Assembly (NCBI RefSeq): GCF_031454135.1
Contig: NZ_JAVDQF010000001.1
Span: 620,001 to 684,000 of the forward strand
Length of the DNA: 64,000 bases
Direction: 5' to 3'
Source of the DNA: Arthrobacter russicus
Lineage (GTDB): Bacteria > Actinomycetota > Actinomycetes > Actinomycetales > Micrococcaceae
Position 1 is the stretch's first letter, and each line of letters begins with the position of its first letter. Positions 15,571 to 22,862 of this stretch are shown here, one piece after another. The notes beneath the pieces are model-generated. The model was not told where the DNA came from. It did not search any database and saw only the letters and a program-made list of their open reading frames with translations. The translations under genes and the position numbers were made by a program.

Positions 15571-16364
15571 TGCCGCAGGCGGCGGAAGGCCACGCTGTGG
15601 AGGGCCGTGCATCCACGCTGCGGGTGCATCGTTTCGGTGCCGGCTCCGGCCGCCCGCTGCTGATGCTGCACGGCTTCGGCTCCTCGACCGAATTCAATTG
15701 GGTGCAGTCGGGCTGGATCCAACCGCTCACCGAAGCCGGCCGCCGGGTGATCGCAGTAGACCTGCCGGGGCACGGTGGCAACCCTGCGCCGGTGGAGTCG
15801 GACGAATATGCACCGAGCCGGATCCGGGCGGAAATCCTGCAGATCCTGCTCGACGAAGGCGCCAAGCCGCTGGCCGACGGCGATCCGGAGTCCGGCGTGG
15901 ATATCATCGGTTACTCGCTCGGCGCCCGGTTCGCCTGGGAATTCGGTGCCACGCAGCCCGAGTTGGTGCACCGGATGGTGCTCGGCGGGCCGTCTGCCGG
16001 CGATCCGCTGGCGATGTTCGATCTGGCCGAGGCCGAAGAATTCCTGGCCTCCGGCGCGCCGATCGCGGACCCGATGACCGCGGATCTGATCGGCTGGGCC
16101 CGGCAGATACCGGGCAACGACATGTTCGCGCTGCTCTCGATGGCCCGCGCGGTCAAGACCGAACCCTACGATGCCGCGGAATCGGTGCCCAAAATGCCGA
16201 TTCTGTTCGTGGCCGGAGAAAAGGACCAGGTGGCGGCGGAGATGCCGCGGCTGGCAGAACTCAGCGGCCACGCGGAAATTCTGATCCTGCCGGCCCGGAA
16301 CCACTTCAACGCGATCACCTCACGGGCCTTCAAACAGGCCGCGATCCAATTTCTCGCTTCATAA
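15570..16364 (+). CDS. Alpha/beta hydrolase of the 2-oxoacid dehydrogenase operon
   Basis: This 264-residue alpha/beta-hydrolase fold protein has an oxyanion HGFGSS near residue 34, the nucleophile Ser116 in GYSLGA, the acid Asp219 (VAGEKDQV) and His245 (ARNHFNAI). It overlaps the lipoyl gene by 1 nt (TGATG). In acetoin dehydrogenase E2 proteins of the AcoC type, a lipoyl domain is fused to just such a hydrolase domain, so here the same pair appears as two proteins. It might release or transfer the acyl group from the lipoyl arm. That is inference, and a free-standing esterase role remains possible. Confidence 0.88.
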   Translation: MPQAAEGHAVEGRASTLRVHRFGAGSGRPLLMLHGFGSSTEFNWVQSGWIQPLTEAGRRVIAVDLPGHGGNPAPVESDEYAPSRIRAEILQILLDEGAKPLADGDPESGVDIIGYSLGARFAWEFGATQPELVHRMVLGGPSAGDPLAMFDLAEAEEFLASGAPIADPMTADLIGWARQIPGNDMFALLSMARAVKTEPYDAAESVPKMPILFVAGEKDQVAAEMPRLAELSGHAEILILPARNHFNAITSRAFKQAAIQFLAS

Positions 16365-17330
16365 GGCTGCTTCAAGCTGCGGAGTCTTGCGTGCAGCTTG
16401 CCGCCGATAACTCGTAGGGCTGGCGCCGTAGGCTTTTTTGAATGCGGTGCTGAAGGCGAACGGACTGGAAAATCCTAGATCCCTGGCGATTGTGGCTGCT
16501 GTGGTTTGTTCTGCAGTGAGCCGTTCGCTGGCAAGGGTGAGCCGCCATTGGCTGAGATACGACATCGGCGCGACCCCTACCGCAGCCTTGAATCGGGCAG
16601 CCAAAGTGGCGCGCGAGACAAAACAGCGTCGAGCCAGCTCGGCCACCGTCCAGGATGCAGCTGGCGCTTCGTGAATCAGGCTCAGCGCTTGCGCGACCAG
16701 CGGGTCCCGGTGCGCATCGGACCAATTCGGCCCGCCTTGGTGGGCAGCTTCGGACCAACGCCGCACCACGTGCAACAGCAGCAAATCCAGCAACCGGTCC
16801 AACGCGCCGGTCTTGCCTTGCTGTTGCTGGCCCAATTCGCAGTCCAGCAACATCGCCAATGATTTCAGCCGGTCATCTGCGTGGTCCGGAGACACTACGG
16901 CTAAGCGTGGCAGCACTGCGGTCACCCATGCTCCCACCGCGCCCTCGGCGTCGTAGGTACCGATAAGCATGCTGGTTTGCCCGTGTAGGCTGTTTCCCCA
17001 GGTTGAGACACCGAGCGCCATGCTGACTTCGACGCTGTCGCCGCCTACCGTAGTGCAACCCTGATCCGAGTTGATCCGCACCGACGACTCGGCATCGGGT
17101 CGGTCCAGCACCCGATAAGCATCTGGACCCCGAACAATCGCCACTGAGCCAGCGTCCAAGTGCATCAAGGCGCCGTCGGCTTCGATCCATGCTGAACCCT
17201 CGAGCAGCAACATGAGAGTCAGTGCTGCCTGGTCTTGGACGTCGAGGCCCCACGGCGGGTCCATCACTATCCTTCTTGTGAAGGCGTGCCGTGCACGGGG
17301 TCCATCCAGGTAATAGCTCCAAGGATCCAT
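16359..17330 (-). CDS. AraC-family transcriptional regulator with cupin sensor domain
   Basis: This 323-residue protein has an N-terminal cupin-type domain (TLMLLLEGSAWIEADGALMHLDAGSVAIVRG, read in segments) and a C-terminal double helix-turn-helix (about 215-312): WTVAELARRCFVSRATLAARF, then TIARDLGFSSPFAFSTAFKKAYG. This is the layout of AraC regulators with an AraC_binding_2/cupin_6 type sensor that sit next to oxidoreductases. It diverges from an NmrA-like reductase gene, its likely target. Its 3' end overlaps the convergent hydrolase by 6 bp. Confidence 0.9.
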   Translation of the reverse strand: MDPWSYYLDGPRARHAFTRRIVMDPPWGLDVQDQAALTLMLLLEGSAWIEADGALMHLDAGSVAIVRGPDAYRVLDRPDAESSVRINSDQGCTTVGGDSVEVSMALGVSTWGNSLHGQTSMLIGTYDAEGAVGAWVTAVLPRLAVVSPDHADDRLKSLAMLLDCELGQQQQGKTGALDRLLDLLLLHVVRRWSEAAHQGGPNWSDAHRDPLVAQALSLIHEAPAASWTVAELARRCFVSRATLAARFKAAVGVAPMSYLSQWRLTLASERLTAEQTTAATIARDLGFSSPFAFSTAFKKAYGASPTSYRRQAARKTPQLEAAL

Positions 17331-17336
17331 GGCCTA

Positions 17337-17342
17337 AGCATA
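17337..17342 (-). promoter_or_regulatory. -10 hexamer for leaderless araC-type transcript
   Basis: TATGCT on the minus strand ends 6 nt before the ATG at 17330, and no ribosome site intervenes. Confidence 0.45.
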
Positions 17343-17420
17343 AATCGAATTAGACGATAACGTATGCCCTACAGACTCTGGACCATGTTTCGTCTGAATG
17401 ATCTTAGATTGACTACCTTC

Positions 17421-18275
17421 ATGACCTCAAGAGAAAAGCCCAGAAAAGTCCTCGTCACCGGCGCGACCGGACGAACCGGCAGCCGAATTGTCGACCGGCT
17501 GGCAGCACGCGGCGTTGCATATCGCGCCGGATCCAGAATCGGCGACCCTCGTTTTGACTGGCATGATCGACTCAGCTGGCCCGCTGCATTGAACGGAATT
17601 GACGCTGTCTACCTTTGTTATGCGCCAGATTTGGCTGCCCCCGGCGCCGCTGAATTGATCGGTGAATTCACCGCCGCAGCAGCCGCCGCGGGCGTGCGAC
17701 ATGCAGTCCTGCTCACCGGGCGCGGCGAAGCAGGCGCGGAACGTGCAATAAAGGCAGTCCAGTCGAACATCTCAGAGTGGACAATTCTTCAAGCGTCCTG
17801 GTTTGCGCAGAATTTCAGCGAACATGTGCTGCTCGGCCCAATCCAGCGCGGCCGGTTGCTCTTGCCCGCTGGCGAGGTGCACGAACCGACCATCGATTTG
17901 GACGACTTTGCCGACGCCGCAGTGAATGTCCTCACCGAAGACGGCCATGCGGGCCGGACCTACGAGCTCACCGGACCGGAATCACTGAGCTTCGCGCAGA
18001 TGGCGCAACGACTTTCTGCGGCTACCGGCCGCGAAATCAGTTACCACGCAAGCGATGTCGCCGAGTTCGTCGCAGATTTGGCGATTGCGGGCATACCGGC
18101 CGAAGATGCAGTGCCTTTGGCCGAGATGCTTAGCAGCATTTTCGACGGCCGAAATGCCGAGGTAAGTGAAGATCTCGCCGCAATCCTGGGCCGGCCGACG
18201 CGGAGCTTCGCCGAGTATGCCAACGCAGCGGCAAGCACCGGGCTCTGGCACGCCAGCGACCCGGCAGGAGTCTAA
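17421..18275 (+). CDS. NmrA-like NAD(P)-dependent reductase/epimerase
   Basis: This 284-residue atypical short-chain dehydrogenase begins with VLVTGATGRTGSRIVDRLAARG, an NAD(P)-binding GxxGxxG. There is no YxxxK catalytic pair, and WTILQASWFAQNF and YELTGPESLSFAQMAQRLSAATG are typical of the NmrA/azoreductase-like group (agroclavine-dehydrogenase-like proteins belong here). It may be a reductase or a redox sensor. The ATG at 17421 was chosen because the Rossmann motif follows at once. Earlier in-frame ATGs exist at 17364 and 17388, and none has a strong ribosome site. It is divergent from the AraC regulator. Confidence 0.8.
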   Translation: MTSREKPRKVLVTGATGRTGSRIVDRLAARGVAYRAGSRIGDPRFDWHDRLSWPAALNGIDAVYLCYAPDLAAPGAAELIGEFTAAAAAAGVRHAVLLTGRGEAGAERAIKAVQSNISEWTILQASWFAQNFSEHVLLGPIQRGRLLLPAGEVHEPTIDLDDFADAAVNVLTEDGHAGRTYELTGPESLSFAQMAQRLSAATGREISYHASDVAEFVADLAIAGIPAEDAVPLAEMLSSIFDGRNAEVSEDLAAILGRPTRSFAEYANAAASTGLWHASDPAGV

Positions 18276-18281
18276 AAACAA

Positions 18282-18333
18282 GCCGACGACGGCGGCGACG
18301 CGCCAAGACTGGTGCGTTTCCGCCGTCGTCGGC
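18282..18333. terminator. Long hairpin after the NmrA-like gene
   Basis: Arms of 14 bp (18282-18295 and 18320-18333, GCCGACGACGGCGG with its complement) hold an inner stem around GCGCC/GGTGC. The element begins 6 nt after the reductase stop and is followed by CTTTG, not by a clear T-run. A terminator or processing signal separating this gene from the kinase is likely. Confidence 0.6.
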
Positions 18334-18399
18334 CTTTGCGGGTTTAAACTGAAGCGCAAAGCCACATGTGTTCACTTCCCACTCATTTTGAGGAACGCA

Positions 18400-19239
18400 A
18401 TGGACCGCAATTTTGCTGACCCCGCGCGTGAGCGCTTACTACTAGACCGCTACCGACTGGCCGAACGGATCGGCATCGGAGCCTGCGCCGCGGTCTTCCG
18501 AGCCGAAGACCTGCGGCTCAAACGCAACGTGGCGGTCAAGATCTTCTCCCCCGGACCCACCAGTTGGGAATCCGAACTGGCGATCCTGTGCCGGCTGCAG
18601 CATCCGTTCCTGGTCGGCATTCTGGATTCGGGCAGCTGGGACGACGAATTCGAAGGCACCCGCCCGTTCCTGGTGATGGAATTCATCGACGGTTGCGACC
18701 TGCGCACCCTGCTGGCGCGGCATCCTGGCGGATTCACCCCGGCCAAAACTGCCCGCCTCGGCTGGGCACTGGCCCAGGGCCTCGACGCGGTGCATTCGGA
18801 CGGCGTCGTGCATCGGGACGTGAAGCCGGCGAACATCCTGATGGGCGGCTCCGGATTGCCCAAGCTCTGCGACTTCGGAGTCTCCAGGCTGCACGACGGT
18901 GCCGAAGCCACGATCCCCGGGGTGACCATCGGCACCGCGAGCTACCTCAGCCCGGAACAGGCGCTGGGCGAACCAGTCCACGCCAGTGCGGACATCTACT
19001 CCCTGGGCCTGGTGCTTCTGGAGTGCCTCACCGGGGCCAAAGTATTCCCGGGATCGGCTTTGGAGGCTTCGATCGCCCGACTGCTCCATGACCCGTCGAT
19101 ACCGGAGTGGATCGACACCGATTGGCGGCAACTGCTCACTGCGATGACGGCACGCGGCGCCGCCCAACGACCGACTGCCGCCGAATGCGGCGAGGCGCTC
19201 TTCGAGTTGCAGCTTCGACAGCCCGCACACGCCGCCTGA
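18400..19239 (+). CDS. Soluble Ser/Thr protein kinase
   Basis: This Hanks-type kinase is only 279 residues long, with essentially no sequence beyond the catalytic domain: glycine loop GIGACAAVFRAED, Lys47 (VAVKIF), catalytic loop HRDVKPAN with Asp140, DFG at 158-160, activation segment ending GTASYLSPEQALGEP, and Asp in SADIYSLGLVLLE. Unlike PknA/PknB it has no membrane helix, PASTA repeats or other sensor, so its signal must come from a partner. The ATG at 18400 has GAGGAA upstream. It stands alone between two long hairpins with no phosphatase nearby. Targets unknown. Confidence 0.92.
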   Translation: MDRNFADPARERLLLDRYRLAERIGIGACAAVFRAEDLRLKRNVAVKIFSPGPTSWESELAILCRLQHPFLVGILDSGSWDDEFEGTRPFLVMEFIDGCDLRTLLARHPGGFTPAKTARLGWALAQGLDAVHSDGVVHRDVKPANILMGGSGLPKLCDFGVSRLHDGAEATIPGVTIGTASYLSPEQALGEPVHASADIYSLGLVLLECLTGAKVFPGSALEASIARLLHDPSIPEWIDTDWRQLLTAMTARGAAQRPTAAECGEALFELQLRQPAHAA

Positions 19240-19248
19240 TCACTCGTT

Positions 19249-19303
19249 GAGTGGCCGGATCTGCAGGTCAAAACCCAGTTTTGGCCTGCAGATCCGGCCA
19301 CTC
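19249..19303. terminator. 26-bp-stem hairpin after the kinase gene
   Basis: Arms 19249-19274 and 19278-19303 match except for one G-T pair. The apex is CAAAAC-CCA-GTTTTG. It starts 10 nt after the kinase stop. The internal AAAAC...GTTTT apex recalls the TTTTCGGAAAA elements elsewhere in the window. It probably ends kinase transcription and isolates the next small gene. Confidence 0.75.
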
Positions 19304-19331
19304 GGCATCCTCTATTTTGCGATAATCAAGC

Positions 19332-19628
19332 ATGCTTGACGACCCTCGTCCCGAAATCGAGTTGAGTGTGGATTACGGCTACACTTGGCCGATGTCCACG
19401 ATCTTCTGGGAGAAAGAGCCCGATTGGCCGGGGCTGCTGCCAGCGCAGCTCTACAAAGATCTCAAAGGATGGGCTCATTTCTTCAACGAGCATGCGGATC
19501 ATGGAACCGGACTGTTCGGATCGGAGGAATTGCGCAGGCACTTCGATCTGGAAGGCTTCCGGCTCCGCGACGAACTAGAACAAGCAGTTGGTGACAAGTT
19601 CCGGTTCAGGTTGCGACTCTGGTTCTGA
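19332..19628 (+). CDS. Hypothetical protein, 98 aa
   Basis: I do not recognise this family. The protein is rich in aromatic and acidic residues (SVDYGYTWPMSTIFWEKEPDWPG; WAHFFNEHADHGTG) and ends in a basic RFRFRLRLWF-like tail. It has no signal peptide or membrane segment. GATAAT lies 5 nt before the ATG and may be the -10 of a leaderless message. The gene is framed on both sides by long hairpins, and its codon use looks normal. It is real coding sequence with moderate confidence. Confidence 0.6.
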   Translation: MLDDPRPEIELSVDYGYTWPMSTIFWEKEPDWPGLLPAQLYKDLKGWAHFFNEHADHGTGLFGSEELRRHFDLEGFRLRDELEQAVGDKFRFRLRLWF

Positions 19629-19638
19629 AAGACCACCG

Positions 19639-19701
19639 CGCCGAGCGTTGACCTATGGCGGCTTTGCCGGGTTGAATCCAACCACAAGTCAACGCTCGGC
19701 G
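19639..19701. repeat. Hairpin with 14-bp arms after the 98-aa gene
   Basis: CGCCGAGCGTTGAC (19639-19652) and its complement (19688-19701) enclose 35 nt that contain a second small stem, GGTTG/CAACC. It begins 10 nt after the gene stop. This is the third hairpin within 1.4 kb. Confidence 0.65.
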
Positions 19702-19714
19702 AGCCAAAATCTCC

Positions 19715-19743
19715 TTGACGTGACGCGCACCACGTCCTAGGCT
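19715..19743 (+). promoter_or_regulatory. Promoter of the homoprotocatechuate operon
   Basis: TTGACG (19715-19720), 17-nt spacer, TAGGCT (19738-19743). The start codon at 19793 has GAGGAG at 7 nt. Confidence 0.65.
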
Positions 19744-19744
19744 G

Positions 19745-19756
19745 ATCGTATACGAT
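19745..19756. promoter_or_regulatory. Palindrome ATCGTATACGAT, candidate GntR operator
   Basis: This perfect 12-bp palindrome begins 1 nt after the -10 element, covering the expected transcription start. A GTATAC core is common in FCD-type GntR operators. The GntR gene is second in the operon, so autoregulation is the simplest reading. Confidence 0.55.
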
Positions 19757-19792
19757 TTGATATCTTATTCATCTGAACTGAGGAGCACTGCT

Positions 19793-21250
19793 GTGGGTTC
19801 GGGCAATCGAATGATCGACGACGTGATCGGCACAGCGGGCAAAGTCATCGCAGTGCACATCAACTACCCGTCCCGCGCGGCACAACGCGGGCGTACCCCG
19901 AAACTCCCCTCATACTTCCTCAAACCGTCGAGCTCGCTCAGCACCAGTGGCCTGGTCGAACGTCCGCAGGGCTGCGAACTGCTCGGTTTCGAAGGTGAAA
20001 TCGCGCTCATCATCGGCACCGCAGCCCGCCGCGTCTCCCCCGCCGAAGCCTGGCCGCACGTGCAATGGGTAACCGCCAGCAATGACCTCGGCGTCTACGA
20101 TCTGCGCTACGCGGACAAAGGCTCCAATCTCCGTTCCAAAGGCGGTGACGGCTTCACTCCGATCGGTCCGGGATTGATCGCCGCTGCCGAGGTCGACCCC
20201 GCCGGATTGCGCATCCAGACCTGGTGCAACGGCGAACTGGTGCAGGACGACGACACTGCGGATTTGCTCTTCCCGTTCAGCCAGCTGATCGCGGACTTGA
20301 GCCAGCTGATCACCCTGGAACCGGGCGATGTCATCCTCACCGGCACGCCTGCCGGCGCTTCGGTCGCGGTGCCCGGCGACGTCGTCGAAATCGAAGTTTT
20401 TGCCGGCGGCACGTCCACCGGCAAGCTGCGCACCGAGGTGACTGAAGGCACCGCTCCGTTGGCCGACTACGGTGCCCGGCCCCAGGCCGACGATTTGCAA
20501 CGCGCCGAGGCCTGGGGAACGCCGGCCGCGGTGCCGGAACCCGCTCTGACCCCGGAGCTCAAGGCCAAACTGGCCCGGGTCGCCACCGCCACGCTGAGCT
20601 CGCAGTTGCGCAAACGCGGATTCAACAACGTCTCGATCGACGGCCTCTCCGCCACTCGACCGGGTGAAAAGGTCGTCGGAACCGCACGGACCTTGCGCTA
20701 CATCCCGAACCGGGAAGACCTGTTCAAGGAGTTCGGCGGCGGCTACAACGCGCAGAAACGGGCCATCGACTCGCTCAACGAAGGCGAAGTGCTGGTCATG
20801 GAGGCCCGCGGCGAAAAAGGCACCGGAACCCTCGGCGACATCCTTGCCTTGCGGGCCATGCACAATGGTGCGGCGGCGATCATTTCCGACGGCGGTGTGC
20901 GTGACTACACCGCGGTCGCCGAGCTGGAGCTGCCGGTCTTCGCAGCCAATCCGCATCCGGCGGTGCTGGGCCGCAAACACGTGCCGTGGGCGGTCGATGA
21001 GACCGTCGGCTGCGGCGGCGCCGCAGTGCAGCCCGGTGACATCATCGTGGCCGACGACGACGGCATCCTGGTCATCCCGCCGGCTCTGGCCGCCGAATTG
21101 GCCGACGACTCCTTGCAGCAAGAACACGAGGAGAGCTTCATCGCGCAAATGGTGCGGGAAGGCCACGCAGTGGACGGGCTGTACCCGATGAACGCCGGTT
21201 GGAAAGAAAAATACGCGGTGTGGGCCCAGGAAAACCCACTGCAGCGATGA
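19793..21250 (+). CDS. Fumarylacetoacetate hydrolase-family / RraA-like fusion protein
   Basis: This 485-residue fusion has an N-terminal FAH domain (about 10-225; metal-site FEGEIALIIG and ASNDLGVYDLRYADKG; GDVILTGTPAG) and a C-terminal RraA-like domain (about 255-465). The RraA part keeps Asp349, Arg370 and Asp371 (GDILA...GGVRD), with the same 21-residue spacing as the catalytic residues of 4-hydroxy-4-methyl-2-oxoglutarate aldolases, so it is probably an enzyme rather than an RNase E regulator. In the homoprotocatechuate pathway FAH proteins (HpaG) decarboxylate and isomerise the oxepine-like diacid. The RraA domain could be an aldolase or decarboxylase. GTG at 19793 has GAGGAG at 7 nt. 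The frame from a TTG at 19757 was rejected. Confidence 0.85.
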   Translation: MGSGNRMIDDVIGTAGKVIAVHINYPSRAAQRGRTPKLPSYFLKPSSSLSTSGLVERPQGCELLGFEGEIALIIGTAARRVSPAEAWPHVQWVTASNDLGVYDLRYADKGSNLRSKGGDGFTPIGPGLIAAAEVDPAGLRIQTWCNGELVQDDDTADLLFPFSQLIADLSQLITLEPGDVILTGTPAGASVAVPGDVVEIEVFAGGTSTGKLRTEVTEGTAPLADYGARPQADDLQRAEAWGTPAAVPEPALTPELKAKLARVATATLSSQLRKRGFNNVSIDGLSATRPGEKVVGTARTLRYIPNREDLFKEFGGGYNAQKRAIDSLNEGEVLVMEARGEKGTGTLGDILALRAMHNGAAAIISDGGVRDYTAVAELELPVFAANPHPAVLGRKHVPWAVDETVGCGGAAVQPGDIIVADDDGILVIPPALAAELADDSLQQEHEESFIAQMVREGHAVDGLYPMNAGWKEKYAVWAQENPLQR

Positions 21251-21909
21251 GCGTCGAAACCGGGGCAACCAGCAAGTCCGAACTCGCCTACAACTCGATC
21301 CGAAACCGCATCCTCTCCGGCGAATATGCTCCCGGGCACCGGCTGGTGCTGTCCCGGATCGCCGAGGACCTCGCGGTCAGCGTCGTCCCGGTACGCGAAG
21401 CGATCCGGCGGCTCGAAGCCGAGAAGCTGCTCACTTTCGAACGGAATGTCGGCGCCACGGTGGCCGGCATCGACCCCACGGAATACCTGTACACGATGCA
21501 GACCCTGAGCATCGTGGAAAGTGCCGCGACGGCACTCTCCCTGCCCGCGCTCGGCGCGGTGGACCTGGCCGAGGCGCAACGGATCAACGCGGCGATGAAG
21601 GACTGCCTGGCGCAATTCGATCCGGTGCGCTTCACCTCGCTCAACCACGACTTCCACGAAGTGCTGTACCGGTCCTGCCCCAACCCGCACCTTCTGGATC
21701 TGGTGCACCGCGGCTGGAACCGGCTCAACGCACTGCGCACCTCGACCTTCAACTTCATCCCCGGGCGCGCCGCACAGTCGGTCGCCGAACACGAAGAGCT
21801 GCTTCGGCTCATTGAATCGCGCGCAGCCCCGGACGTGGTCGAGGCCGCCGCCCGGGCACACCGCTCCGCCACCCTCGACGCCTATCTCAGCCAACAAAAA
21901 TCCGCATAG
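21247..21909 (+). CDS. GntR-family regulator (FCD type)
   Basis: This 220-residue protein has an N-terminal winged helix (SELAYNSIRNRILSGEYAPGHRL, IAEDLAVSVVPVREAIRRLEAEKLL) and an all-helical FCD ligand domain. The metal-binding His residues of FCD domains are partly visible (SLNHDFHEVLYRSC; EHEELL). The ATG overlaps the previous stop (ATGA). A frame opening at 21199 lies in the fusion gene. Being inside the homoprotocatechuate operon, it likely responds to a pathway intermediate and acts at the palindrome next to the operon -10. Confidence 0.9.
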   Translation: MSVETGATSKSELAYNSIRNRILSGEYAPGHRLVLSRIAEDLAVSVVPVREAIRRLEAEKLLTFERNVGATVAGIDPTEYLYTMQTLSIVESAATALSLPALGAVDLAEAQRINAAMKDCLAQFDPVRFTSLNHDFHEVLYRSCPNPHLLDLVHRGWNRLNALRTSTFNFIPGRAAQSVAEHEELLRLIESRAAPDVVEAAARAHRSATLDAYLSQQKSA

Positions 21910-21917
21910 GGAGAACC

Positions 21918-22862
21918 ATGAAATTCCGTTCCGATCCGGCGACACATTTACGCGGATCCTTTGCCGCGATGTTCACCCCGTTCCGCGACTCAGGTGCGGT
22001 GGACCACGATTCGCTGTGCCGTATGGTCGAGTGGCAGATCACCTCGGGCTCGCACGGCGTCACCATCGGCGGTTCCACCGGGGAACCCGGTGCGCAGTCC
22101 GTCGAAGAACGCGCCGAAGCGATCCGCACCGTGGCCGCCGCCGTCGGCGACCGGGTGCCGTTCCTGGCTGGAACCGGCACCGCGCAGCTGCCGGAGACCC
22201 TCGAGTTGACCCAAGCCGCATTCGACGCCGGCGTCGACGCCTCGATGATCATCACGCCGTACTACGCCCGGCCCACGCAGGAAGCCCTCTACCAGTGGTA
22301 CGCCACGATCGCCCGGGAATTCCCGAGCATGCCGTTCATCATCTACAACGTGCCCTCGCGCACCGCCGTCGACATCGCCCCGGAAACCGTCGGCCGCTTG
22401 TTCCGCGATTTCGAGAACATTGTGGGCATCAAGGAAACCACCAAGGACTTCGAGCACTTTTCCCGGGTGCTCCACGTGGCGGGCAAGGATCTGCTGGTCT
22501 GGAGCGGGCTGGAGTTGCTCTGCCTGCCGCTCATGGCGCTCGGCGGCGTCGGATTCATCTCCGCACTGGCCAACATCGCGCCCAAAGCCTCCGCGGACAT
22601 GTACAACGCCTGGATCGCGGGCGATCTGGAGACCGCGCAGCGCATCCACTACGGCGTGCATCCGTTGGTCGACCTGCTCTTCGCGGAAACCAATCCGGCG
22701 CCGGCCAAATGGCTCATGGCGCAGCGCGGTTTGATCTCCTCAGACTACGTGCGCCCGCCGCTGATCCACCCGACCGAGGGCGGATTGGTGAAGATCAATG
22801 CCTTGCTCGACGCCGGCAAGGACTACCTGACGCCAGTCGACGCTACTGAGGTGACCGCATGA
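21918..22862 (+). CDS. Dihydrodipicolinate synthase-family lyase (DapA/NanA superfamily)
   Basis: This 314-residue class-I aldolase fold protein contains GSTGEPGAQSVEERAE (the substrate-carboxylate motif), YYARPTQEALYQWY, IIYNVPSRTAVDIAPET with the conserved Tyr, and the Schiff-base lysine in IVGIKETTKDF. Because it lies between the FAH-RraA fusion and hpaE, a catabolic aldolase or hydratase acting on a 2-oxo diacid is likelier than lysine biosynthesis. It may replace the HpaI aldolase, which is not seen here. GGGAGAACC precedes the ATG. Confidence 0.85.
   Translation: MKFRSDPATHLRGSFAAMFTPFRDSGAVDHDSLCRMVEWQITSGSHGVTIGGSTGEPGAQSVEERAEAIRTVAAAVGDRVPFLAGTGTAQLPETLELTQAAFDAGVDASMIITPYYARPTQEALYQWYATIAREFPSMPFIIYNVPSRTAVDIAPETVGRLFRDFENIVGIKETTKDFEHFSRVLHVAGKDLLVWSGLELLCLPLMALGGVGFISALANIAPKASADMYNAWIAGDLETAQRIHYGVHPLVDLLFAETNPAPAKWLMAQRGLISSDYVRPPLIHPTEGGLVKINALLDAGKDYLTPVDATEVTA

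Noticed and set aside
18282-19701. CRISPR-like array formed by several inverted repeats
   Set aside because: The repeats differ in sequence from each other, have no regular spacing, and no cas genes are present.
19757-19792. TTG start for the FAH-RraA fusion
   Set aside because: It lies one base past the operator and would coincide with the transcription start region. The GTG at 19793 has GAGGAG at 7 nt.
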